From contig DASUUH010000018.1 of the NCBI GenBank assembly GCA_036374175.1, forward strand, positions 1 to 19,135: a DNA stretch of 19,135 bases, in the 5' to 3' direction. Origin of the DNA: JASLBX01 sp036374175 (GTDB lineage Bacteria; Actinomycetota; Actinomycetes; Jiangellales; Jiangellaceae). Position 1 is the stretch's first letter; each line of letters begins with the position of its first letter. Position numbers and translations under genes: made by a program. Of this stretch, positions 13,025 through 19,135 are shown in pieces. Under the pieces are notes generated by a model, which made no database searches, was not told the DNA's origin, and saw only the letters and a list, made by a program, of their open reading frames with translations.

Positions 13025-13590
13025 ATCTCACAGATGCCCCTTCGTCGCCGGGACGTGAGCACTCCCGAGCATCACTGGGACCCACGAGAAGCGGAGGCCC
13101 CACCGCCTTCATCGCATCAGTTTTCGGCCGTCCTTGAGTGCGCTGTGAGCCTCCACTTGACCTTGCCCATGGAGTCCGGAGGCCGAGGCGGCCCGGGCAC
13201 CAATCCCGAGCAGCTGTCCGCTGCGGGTGACGCTGCCTGCTTCGACAACAAGCTGCAGTAATGTCGCCGACGTTCATCCCGCCCGCGAACAGACATCGAT
13301 CGCAGCTAGGCAAGCGGCGCATAGGCAATGGTGGAATCCCGCTCTGAGAATCTTGCCGACGGCAAGAACGGTCGCACGCGAGGTCGCAAACCAGGAATTG
13401 GGTGGGCCGGCCCGGCCGGCGGGACGCCCCATCGGACGCGACGCTGTTCGGCCGCCCGCGGCAATCCTCAACAGGTGGCAGGTGCCTCGTCTGCGCAGGG
13501 TCTCTGCATACTGGCCGGCGCGCTGGCCTGTGACACTATCCCCAGCACCCACCCCGGCGACCCGGGCAACCCCCACACCCGCGCGACTCC
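13025..13590. other. Non-coding, decayed stretch
   Basis: The overlapping frames on both strands show no recognisable protein. It lies between an IS110 relic and an integrase relic and is probably mobile-element debris. No second tRNA-like sequence is seen here, although the 3' side of an integrase is where an att site is often found. Confidence 0.4.
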
Positions 13591-13599
13591 CTCCATTGC

Positions 13600-13950
13600 A
13601 GCCCGGATGCACTGCCGGGACGCCCCCCGACGTCGCCTGACCAGCCGGACATCCACGATGCCAGGCTGGCGGCAGGACCTGATTCGATCCGCACAGGCTC
13701 GATCGAGGTGCTCGCGCAGCACGTCGACGGTCCGGCATCGAGAACGACCCGCCGCTGCTGGTGCGTCTTGGTGTCCTTCCCCCCGCAACCGGCCGTCTTC
13801 GTCGACGTAGATGGCTCGGCGCAAGACGACCGCGCTGGTGTCGAGATCGACCTCGGACCAGCGAAGTTCTGGCAGTTCGCCTCGCCGAGAGCGGCCGGCG
13901 GGTCGGCACTTCTGCTGATGTGAGTACCTGATACAGGCCGCCCATGTCGT
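13600..13950 (-). pseudogene. Tyrosine recombinase (integrase) relic
   Basis: Across the three minus-strand frames the text reads: MGGLYQVLTSAEVPTRRP (about 13945), ELPELRWSEVDLDTSAVVLR, RAIYVDEDGRLRG (13824-13785), KDTKTHQQRRVVLDAG (about 13780-13735), TVDVLREHLDRACA (about 13730-13690). This is the centre of actinobacterial tRNA-site integrases, which read RRGELCALRWSEVDLD...RxIYVDxDGRLxEKDTKTHQxRRVxLDxxTVxxLxxHxxRA. The first catalytic arginine region is damaged and the HxxR...Y half cannot be found, so it is not functional. At least two frameshifts. It points to a lost integrative element on this side of tRNA-half copy 2. Confidence 0.7.
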
Positions 13951-13989
13951 CGTGGGATCGCCGGATTCATCGCACGCGAAAGCCGGGCC

Positions 13990-14125
13990 GCGTGGAGTGA
14001 AGTGAACGGCAGTCGCGTGGCCTCGGGTAGCAGGAACGCGCGTTCACGTCGTACCCGGACCGCGTCGTAGACCCGCCGGTTGATTCCCAGGATCGGTGCG
14101 GTGGCTGGGATGTCCTCGGCCCGTT
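13990..14125 (-). pseudogene. Possible excisionase-like (HTH_17) relic upstream of the integrase relic
   Basis: Minus strand EDIPATAPILGINRRVYDAV, then RVRRERAFLLPEATRLP. The beginning resembles the MerR-like HTH of excisionases (DIPxxAxxLGIxRxxxYxxVR). The second half should read as a wing (LRLGRRxxVP) but does not in this frame. Position just before the integrase relic on the same strand is the usual xis-int order of actinobacterial integrative elements. Weak evidence on its own. Confidence 0.35.
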
Positions 14126-14405
14126 CGGGAGCCGGATTCCCGGCTGCAGCTCTTACCCCACTCCCGGCGCACCGGAGGCTGCTTAGACTCCTCGTGCTGG
14201 GATCCGTTTCTGTCGTCTCGACCAGGTTCGCAGGCGCGACTCGGGCCGACCTCCCTCGTCGGTTCCATAGTCCCCGCTGAGGCAATCTTCGCGTTGGGGT
14301 GCCCTCGTTTGCCGCGACGCGCTCGGCCGAAGCCCTCTCTGGCCCGCCTGGTGCTCATCGAGGGCCCGATTCTTGATCGCCCGGCTTGCTGGGCTGCTCG
14401 GAGGC
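14126..14405. other. Non-coding stretch after the methyltransferase gene
   Basis: No recognisable gene. A minus-strand frame at 14044-14358 is rich in Arg, Ser and Gly and looks like chance. No strong terminator, only a short GCCC/GGGC hairpin at about 14380-14396. Confidence 0.3.
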
Positions 14406-15176
14406 TCAGGCTCTACCTGATGGCGTCGTGCGCCCGCGGACGACGACCAGGAGGTGTTCGTCGACCCAGGAGACCGTGGGGCTGGGCAGGCGGGCCAGGA
14501 ACGTCGCGATGGACCGGCGCAACTCGTCCGGTGTGTAGAGGGAGAACGTGGAGTAGTGGTGCCCCTCGGCTTGGGCTCTGAGCCGCTTGACCGTGCTCGA
14601 GCGCGGATGCTTGAAGGTCTGTGTTGCGACCACCTGGAGCCCGTCGGTGCGCCGGACGGCGTCCCGTAACGCGGCCTGGCTGTGCAGGCGCTGCTCGTGT
14701 TCGGTGAAGCCCGGGAAGTAGCGTCCCCAGATCGTTCGCGCGTTCTGCTGCGGGGTACGGGTGTAGATGAACAGCTGCCCGTCCGGCCGCAGTACCCGGG
14801 CGACGGCGCTCAAGAAGAGACCGAGGTCGAAGTGGTGAACGCAGTTGAACGCGGTGACCAGGTCCAGGCTGGTGGTCCGCAATGGCAGCTCTTCGGCGGT
14901 TGATAGCAGCGGCACCACCCCGAGGGCGTGGCCGTGGCTGCCAGCCTTGAGTTCTGCCAGCATGGCCGCCGAGACGTCGCTGGCGATCAGCAGCGAGCCG
15001 GCCGGCAGCATCCCCCACAGCAGCCGCGAGTACCGTCCCGTCCCGCAGCCGATATCCAGGCCGGTGACGGGGCGGTCAGGCAGCAGTTGGCGGATCCTGC
15101 GCACCGGCTCCTCGTCGGTGGTGCGCAGCGATTCGTAGACGGCGGCTACCCGCTTGAAATGGTCGCCCACGCTCAC
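14406..15176 (-). CDS. Class I SAM-dependent methyltransferase
   Basis: 256 residues. Motif I LDIGCGTGRYS (about 40-50) binds S-adenosylmethionine. Motif II-like ASDVSAAML, the acidic EELPLRTTSLDLVTAFNCVHHF and a post-motif ARVLRPDGQLFIYTRTP are all in order, which is the Methyltransf_11/25 layout. The C-terminal third (LRAQAEGHHYSTFSLYTPDELRRSIATF) may bind substrate. Start GTG 15176 (VSVGDHFKRVAAVYESLR) has GGGAGGT seven bases upstream, and homologues start here; the frame runs 65 codons further upstream without family similarity. The substrate cannot be told. It stands alone, with no biosynthetic neighbours. Confidence 0.88.
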   Translation of the reverse strand: MSVGDHFKRVAAVYESLRTTDEEPVRRIRQLLPDRPVTGLDIGCGTGRYSRLLWGMLPAGSLLIASDVSAAMLAELKAGSHGHALGVVPLLSTAEELPLRTTSLDLVTAFNCVHHFDLGLFLSAVARVLRPDGQLFIYTRTPQQNARTIWGRYFPGFTEHEQRLHSQAALRDAVRRTDGLQVVATQTFKHPRSSTVKRLRAQAEGHHYSTFSLYTPDELRRSIATFLARLPSPTVSWVDEHLLVVVRGRTTPSGRA

Positions 15177-15550
15177 GGTCGGCACCTCCCGCGCTGGGTC
15201 TGCTGGCGACCATCTTGCTCCGTCCACGAACTGTTCACCCGCAAGACAGACCAGTAGCGCGGGCACGACCCCGGTTTCGGAGCCACACGCCAGCACCGGG
15301 TTCGCGGCATGCAAACCGAATGAGGGTCGTTCGCTGCACGTCACCACTTGCTGCGCTTGGCGCACCAACATGCCGCGCAGGGTGACTTGTGGAGCACGTC
15401 CTAAGGCGCGCCGACGTTGCCTCGGCTCTCGGCGACGCTGACCGTCCCCGGTGCGCCCGGATCAACCGCCACCGGAACCGTCGGGATTGACCAAAGAGGC
15501 ATGTCGGGTCAGACTCCAGCCAAGGGCACTGGGAGGCGTGGTGTTGTCGC
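15177..15550. other. Intergenic stretch between divergent methyltransferase and anchored Ig-like protein genes
   Basis: 374 bases without a supportable gene. It must hold both promoters, but I see no convincing -35/-10 pair. Confidence 0.35.
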
Positions 15551-15982
15551 ATGACTGACGAGCGCGGGCCCAGGAGCCACCTAAAGGAGATCGTCGCCGC
15601 ACTTGTCGTTGCTTTGCTCGCCGGTGGTACCGCTCCGTGGTGGTGGACCGAGCTGTTCGGCAACGAGCAACCACCCGAGAAAGGTCCAAACGAAGTCACA
15701 TTGTCGTGCGAGGACCCTTCCGTCTCGCTGTCGAGAGGCACTGGCCCATCCGGAACCGAGATTGTGGTTCGTGGGAGCGGCTTTCCCTCCGATGAGGCCG
15801 TTGAAGTGCGATTCCATACTGAGGCGCTGCGGCCAGCGCGAACAAGCACCGATGGCACCTTCGAGGTGAACATCGTCGTTCCCGGGACGTTCGACGCATT
15901 CGCTCCCGGGCAGTTCGAGATCAGAGCCACCACGACGCCCACCGTCTGCTTCGACTCCGTGCCGTTCCAGCTCACGCGCTGA
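15551..15982 (+). CDS. Membrane-anchored protein with an IPT/TIG-like Ig-fold domain
   Basis: 143 residues. A short basic N-terminus precedes one membrane helix (IVAALVVALLAGGTAPWWW, about 14-32), then a Pro-rich linker and an outside domain with VTLSCEDPSVSLSRGTGPSG, TEIVVRGSGFPSDEAVEVRF, TDGTFEVNIVVPGTF and GQFEIRATTT. The GTEIVVRGSGFPSDEAVEV stretch is the typical first half of IPT/TIG or similar bacterial Ig repeats. C53 and C133 could form a disulfide joining the two sheet edges. Function unknown; such domains usually bind proteins or carbohydrates at the cell surface. GGGAGG is 14 bases before the ATG, a bit far. Confidence 0.7.
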   Translation: MTDERGPRSHLKEIVAALVVALLAGGTAPWWWTELFGNEQPPEKGPNEVTLSCEDPSVSLSRGTGPSGTEIVVRGSGFPSDEAVEVRFHTEALRPARTSTDGTFEVNIVVPGTFDAFAPGQFEIRATTTPTVCFDSVPFQLTR

Positions 15983-16019
15983 GTGATGGCGCTGGTCCGC
16001 ACGTTGACAAGATAACGTG

Positions 16020-16305
16020 AATTATCGGGGGACTGGGCCACAAGGTCGTCCGCGAGCCAGAAGGTTGCGCGGCCGAAGGCGATAGTGTCGCCAGGCTGGA
16101 CAACAACTCCTGAGCCGAGCCGCCAGCCGTTCGCTCGCGTGCCGTTGGTGGAGTGCAGGACCGAAGCCCGTGCACGCAGCGCCACGTCCAAGCGCCGAAC
16201 GAATGTTTCGTGTGACAGTCTGCCCTTGACTGAGCCATCTCAAAGCACGTCGATCACGCGCTCACGGTCCGCGTCCGACGCCCGTCGTACGGGGTGGTAC
16301 CACAT
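16020..16305 (-). pseudogene. DUF1707-FHA protein with internal deletion and nonsense codon
   Basis: It begins at ATG 16305 with AAGG before it: VRRASDADRERVIDVL, TGA at 16242-16240, then KGRLSHETFVRRLDVALRAR. This is a DUF1707 domain, found at the N-terminus of many actinobacterial membrane or FHA proteins. After RAR it jumps directly to SVLHSTNGTRANGWRL and VQPGDTIAFGRATFWLADD, the second half of a phosphothreonine-binding FHA domain (its STNGTRxNG signature is intact). The linker and the first FHA half, with the usual GR and SRxH, are missing. The jump suggests an in-frame deletion of several hundred bases. With the early stop it cannot make an intact protein. Confidence 0.7.
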
Positions 16306-16440
16306 CCTTGGCCGCCACACACCGAGAATACTCGGGCTCGAGTCGCTCAGAAACGGGCTTTCATAAGCAAAGGTGACGCACTCACATCAGCGGACAGTGA
16401 AGCGTTGAGCGGAGGCTGCGAGCCTGGGACCGTGGGTGCC

Positions 16441-16754
16441 GTGACGAAACGCTTCTGGCTCTTTGGGTCGAATGCAGACATGGCGTCAGTCTGCGATCAA
16501 CTCGTTGAGACGTTCGGGATCCAAATAGCCACGCACGAGAGCGCCAATCGCGGCGGCGAATATACTTCCTGGGACGGGGCCCTTTCCTGGATGAAGTGAT
16601 CGTCCAACGGAACTTCGAAGACGAAGGCTACCTGGCCGAGCAGGACTTCCCTGAATTCTCGGTGCTGGTGTATGCCACACAAGATGGATCTGAGGAGCCG
16701 TTGGGTTCCTTGGAGAGTAAGGGCCTGGTCGCGCTACGGGTCGAGGAGCTGTGA
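16441..16754 (+). pseudogene. Small unknown protein gene broken by one frameshift
   Basis: Frame 1 from GTG 16441: VTKRFWLFGSNADMASVCDQ, LVETFGIQIATHES, GGEYTSWDG, then stop at 16597-16599 after a few odd residues (ALSWMK). Shifting one base at the GGGGCCCTTT run (about 16577-16586) continues well: GPFLDEVIVQRNFEDEGYLA, EQDFPEFSVLVYATQDG, ending LGSLESKGLVALRVEEL at TGA 16752-16754. The joined protein would be about 104 residues with normal composition in both halves. I do not recognise the family. A single-base deletion, a sequencing error or, less likely, programmed slippage could explain it; no classical slippery heptamer is in register. Confidence 0.6.
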
Positions 16755-17080
16755 GAGTGGACCGACGTCGCGCCGAACGCGCGTCAGCATCACTGTGCAC
16801 GCAACGTCCCAGCGCGCTGCCCTGTGAACGCGCGGATCTGCCGCTCTTGGCGTCTTCAGTGCCGGGCGGTGCTTGCCGATGCTAGGGCATGACTACCTTG
16901 CTCTCGCCGGTGTGTTCCGGACGCGTTGTAGTGTTTGGAGATCCGTACGGTACACAACGTCACGCGTCAGCTGCGGCGCTGGTGTCCCAAATCGTCACGC
17001 CCGGCGCAGCATGCGATCACCGCGAGGGGAGACCCGGTCACGGACGTGACAACGGCGTGGCACGAGTGCGGCCACGGCGT
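16755..17080. other. Intergenic stretch, nothing recognised
   Basis: A 103-codon plus-strand frame (16889-17200) starts here but runs antisense into the oxidoreductase gene and has unlikely composition. No RNA or repeat noticed. Confidence 0.4.
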
Positions 17081-18004
17081 TCAGCGGCCGAAGTGGCGGC
17101 GTACCTCGGATGCGTGGTGGCGGCCAAGCTCTGTTGCGTGTTCGGCGAGCCAGTCGGAGAACGAGATGCGTCCGGTGGCCGGACCTTCGGTGGTGACTAG
17201 GCCCATCATGAGCCCGGCGAGTTCGTCGCGGGTGAGCAGGACATCCCCGACGACGCGTCCGATGATGCCGGTCATGGGTGGGACGAGCGCGGCCGGCACT
17301 TGGACCAGTCGCGCTCGGGCTCCGACGGCATCATGAACCATCGCGACCCAGTCACCGAACGTGAAGGTTTCGGGGCCGATAGCGTCCACCCGGCCGTTGG
17401 CCTGTCTCGCCGCGGCCTCGATGCAGAGCCGGGCCACATCGTCGACGTGGACCGGCCGCACCCCGTAGCCGCCCGAGCCGGGGATGGCGAAGACCGGGAA
17501 CCGCCGGAGCAGCCAGGCCAGGTTGTTGACGAGGATGTCTCCGCTCCCGAACACGACCGTCGGGCGGACTATGGAGTGCGCCAGCCCGACGGACGCGAGC
17601 TCGCGCTCCACCTGAGCCTTGCCCGCGTAGTAGGGCAGGGTCGGGGCCGCATCGGCCTTCGCGATGCTGATGTGGACGATTCGGCGGACCCCGGCCTCGC
17701 GCGCCGCCTGGAACAGGGTGCGGGAGTTGTGCATGGCCTGCGCGAAGGTGGTTCGTCCCCGTTCGAGCCGGACCCAGTAGGTGTTGTAGAGGGTGGTCAC
17801 GCCGTCCATCTCGCGGGCGAGGCGGTCTGGATCGTCGAAGGTGTAGGGGGCCGTCTCGATCGAGCTGGAGTGCCGAGGCGGCCGGTCCGGGTGCGCGGTG
17901 AGCGTTTTCACGCGCCGCCCCGACGTAAGCAGGCTGCGCGCGATGGCGCGTCCGGTATAGCTGAATGCTCCGGTGACCAGGTCAAGTCCAGTGTCGTCCG
18001 GCAT
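17081..18004 (-). CDS. NmrA/atypical SDR-type NAD(P)-binding oxidoreductase
   Basis: 307 residues. A Rossmann fold begins LDLVTGAFSYTGRAIARSLL; the TGAxxxTGR variant of GxxGxxG (about 11-19) is common in atypical short-chain dehydrogenases. It is followed by VKTLTAHPDRPPRH (dinucleotide specificity loop), ITY-type strand VTTLYNTYWVRLERG, VRRIVHISIAKADAA, LPYYAGKAQVEREL (a YxxxK pair as in active SDRs) and SIVRPTVVFGSGD. The C-terminal half (VDDVARLCIEAAARQANGRV; TFTFGDWVAMVHDAVGARAR) is that of sugar-epimerase-like NmrA proteins. It may be an oxidoreductase or a redox sensor; substrate unknown. It ends HFGR at 17081 and starts at ATG 18004. Confidence 0.85.
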   Translation of the reverse strand: MPDDTGLDLVTGAFSYTGRAIARSLLTSGRRVKTLTAHPDRPPRHSSSIETAPYTFDDPDRLAREMDGVTTLYNTYWVRLERGRTTFAQAMHNSRTLFQAAREAGVRRIVHISIAKADAAPTLPYYAGKAQVERELASVGLAHSIVRPTVVFGSGDILVNNLAWLLRRFPVFAIPGSGGYGVRPVHVDDVARLCIEAAARQANGRVDAIGPETFTFGDWVAMVHDAVGARARLVQVPAALVPPMTGIIGRVVGDVLLTRDELAGLMMGLVTTEGPATGRISFSDWLAEHATELGRHHASEVRRHFGR

Positions 18005-18077
18005 CGTCGTCCGTAACTTCGATCCTGCGTTGGTGCACCGAGGCCAGGAAGATCACCAGACCGTGGCTGACGAGTCC

Positions 18078-18959
18078 CTACGCCCGGCGTGTCCTGGCGC
18101 GCGCGGCAGCAGGACTCGCGACCTCAACTGGGGCGCCGGTCAGCTCCTGTGCGCCATCAACCGCCTTAGTTGATTGATCGATCGACTCGGCTCTAGTGGG
18201 TTTGTCGGTCACGGCTCGCTCCAGGAAACGCAGCAGCTCGACGGGGAACGGAAGCACCACGGTTGAGTTCTTCTCGGCAGCAACCTCGACGATCGTCTGC
18301 AGCAGGCGTAGCTGAAGCGCGGCCGGAGTGGCGGCCATCGCGTCGGCCGCGGATGCCAGCTTCCGGGACGCTTGGTACTCGCCGTCGGCGGTGATGATGC
18401 GCGATCTGCGCTCGCGCTCGGCCTCGGCCTGACGGGACATCGACCGTTTCATCGATTCGGGCAGGGCGACGTCCTTGATCTCCACCCGGTCGATCTCGAT
18501 GCCCCAGCCGACGGCCGGGCTGTCGATCATCACCGCCAGACCGCGGTTGAGCTCCTCGCGGTTGGACAGCAGATCGTCGAGCTCGCTCTTTCCGATGATC
18601 GACCGCAACGACGTCTGTGCCACTTGCGAGACCGCGAACGTGTAGTCCTGCACATTGACCATCGCATCGATCGGGTCGTGGATCCGGAAATAGACCACAG
18701 CGTCGACACGGACGGTCACGTTGTCCCGGGTGATGCCGTCCTGCGCCGGCACCGGCATCGTCACGATTTGGACGCTGACCTTCTCGAGGTGGTCGATGGC
18801 CGGGATGATGAAGGTCAGGCCCGGACTTCGTGGTGGGGTCTGCACTCGACCCAGACGGAACACGACTCCGCGCTCGTACTGACGGATGACTCGAGCGCTG
18901 GAAGCAAACGCGATAAGTGCGATTCCCAGCAGCGCAAGCACGACAACCAGTGCAACCAT
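18078..18959 (-). CDS. Slipin/stomatin-like SPFH (band 7) membrane protein
   Basis: 293 residues. The N-terminal hairpin or membrane helix (MVALVVVLALLGIALIAFAS) is followed by the SPFH domain: VIRQYERGVVFRLGRVQ, PGLTFIIPAIDHLEKVSVQI, VPAQDGITRDNVTVRVDAVV, YFRIHDPIDAMVNVQDY, then the coiled-coil segment (AEAERERRSRIITADGEYQA) and a C-terminal LPFPVELLRFLE. Slipins form large rings that organise membrane domains and often associate with NfeD-type proteases. None is visible in the window; it could lie beyond it. ATG 18959 is preceded by GAGGAGGT at four bases. The frame runs further to the right with no family similarity. Confidence 0.93.
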   Translation of the reverse strand: MVALVVVLALLGIALIAFASSARVIRQYERGVVFRLGRVQTPPRSPGLTFIIPAIDHLEKVSVQIVTMPVPAQDGITRDNVTVRVDAVVYFRIHDPIDAMVNVQDYTFAVSQVAQTSLRSIIGKSELDDLLSNREELNRGLAVMIDSPAVGWGIEIDRVEIKDVALPESMKRSMSRQAEAERERRSRIITADGEYQASRKLASAADAMAATPAALQLRLLQTIVEVAAEKNSTVVLPFPVELLRFLERAVTDKPTRAESIDQSTKAVDGAQELTGAPVEVASPAAARARTRRA

Positions 18960-19135
18960 GATGACCTCCTCGGCCGACAGTTGCCCCGCTCCTGACGCTA
19001 CGGCGGTGACGCGGCCTGCGCTAGAGGTCGAGCGGCCGTCGCGGCGGGCGAACTCGGGTTTGCCGGCTTCCGGCCGGCACGGCGCCAGCATCGACAAGAT
19101 CGCCAGGGCGGTGTCGGCGGCCGATTCCGGCGATG
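18960..19135. other. Region upstream of the slipin gene
   Basis: The minus-strand frame of the slipin stays open up to 19097 or beyond, but the peptide (MSMLAPCRPEAGKPEF...) has no family similarity. No other supportable gene before the window edge. Confidence 0.4.

Noticed and set aside
15235..16191. 318-codon minus-strand frame
   Set aside because: Only its first 60 or so residues (FHA remnant) are protein-like. The rest is antisense to the anchored Ig-like gene and of chance composition.
16577..16586. Programmed frameshift at GGGGCCCTTT
   Set aside because: No slippery heptamer stands in the correct register and I see no obvious stimulatory structure; a deletion or read error is simpler.
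16889..17200. 103-codon plus-strand frame
   Set aside because: It overlaps the C-terminus of the NmrA-type gene on the opposite strand, with no family signal and no ribosome site.
1..19135. CRISPR arrays, rRNA genes, riboswitches
   Set aside because: I found no regularly spaced repeats, rRNA-like sequence or known riboswitch cores.

Overview
This is high-GC DNA that reads as an actinobacterial (Actinomycetota) chromosome. The support is the codon bias, GTG starts, a mycobacterial-type cysteine desulfhydrase (Cds1/Rv3684-like) C-terminus, an actinobacterial 62-aa 'acetone carboxylase-like' small protein, a DUF1707-FHA relic and IS481/IS110 traces. I cannot name the genus.

Layout. (1) 1-643: 3' part of a PLP-dependent cysteine synthase/desulfhydrase gene whose frame runs through a tRNA 3'-half (positions 514-555, minus strand). 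(2) 644-2311: attachment-arm-like repeats, an NDH-2 relic, a divergent pair (ABM-fold protein / small winged-helix regulator) and a ribbon-helix-helix relic. (3) 2323-9460: the main functional block. On the minus strand it reads histidine kinase, response regulator, tctC, tctB, tctA, uspA, with 4-8 nt overlaps or a 2-nt gap at every junction except regulator to tctC. Divergent from the kinase is a second, stand-alone tctC-type binding lipoprotein on the plus strand. (4) 9621-10709: an IS481-family element with perfect 22-bp ends but a transposase broken by three frameshifts. (5) 10750-10791: a second copy of the same tRNA 3'-half. (6) 10792-16754: mostly decayed DNA. It holds relics of a UPF0158 protein, an IS110 transposase, a tyrosine integrase (with a possible excisionase-like stretch), a DUF1707-FHA protein and a frameshifted small protein, interspersed with intact genes for a 62-aa protein, Hsp20, a SAM methyltransferase and an anchored Ig-like-fold protein. 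(7) 17081-18959: an NmrA-type oxidoreductase and a slipin/stomatin (SPFH) protein.

How it works together. The central block looks like a complete tripartite tricarboxylate transport system (TctCBA) with its own CitA/CitB-type two-component system, an extra binding protein that could act as transporter partner or co-sensor, and a translationally coupled universal stress protein. Two promoter regions of this block share an ATGACCA-type motif, a candidate regulator site.

Most notable point: the whole tct block lies between two 42-bp identical copies of a tRNA(CAT) 3'-half. Both copies are followed on the same side by similar GCACCACGA-containing arms, and no integrase lies between them. This is the layout expected of an accreted or cis-mobilizable (CIME-like) segment left by tandem tRNA-site integrations. 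A decayed integrase lies about 3 kb beyond the second copy.
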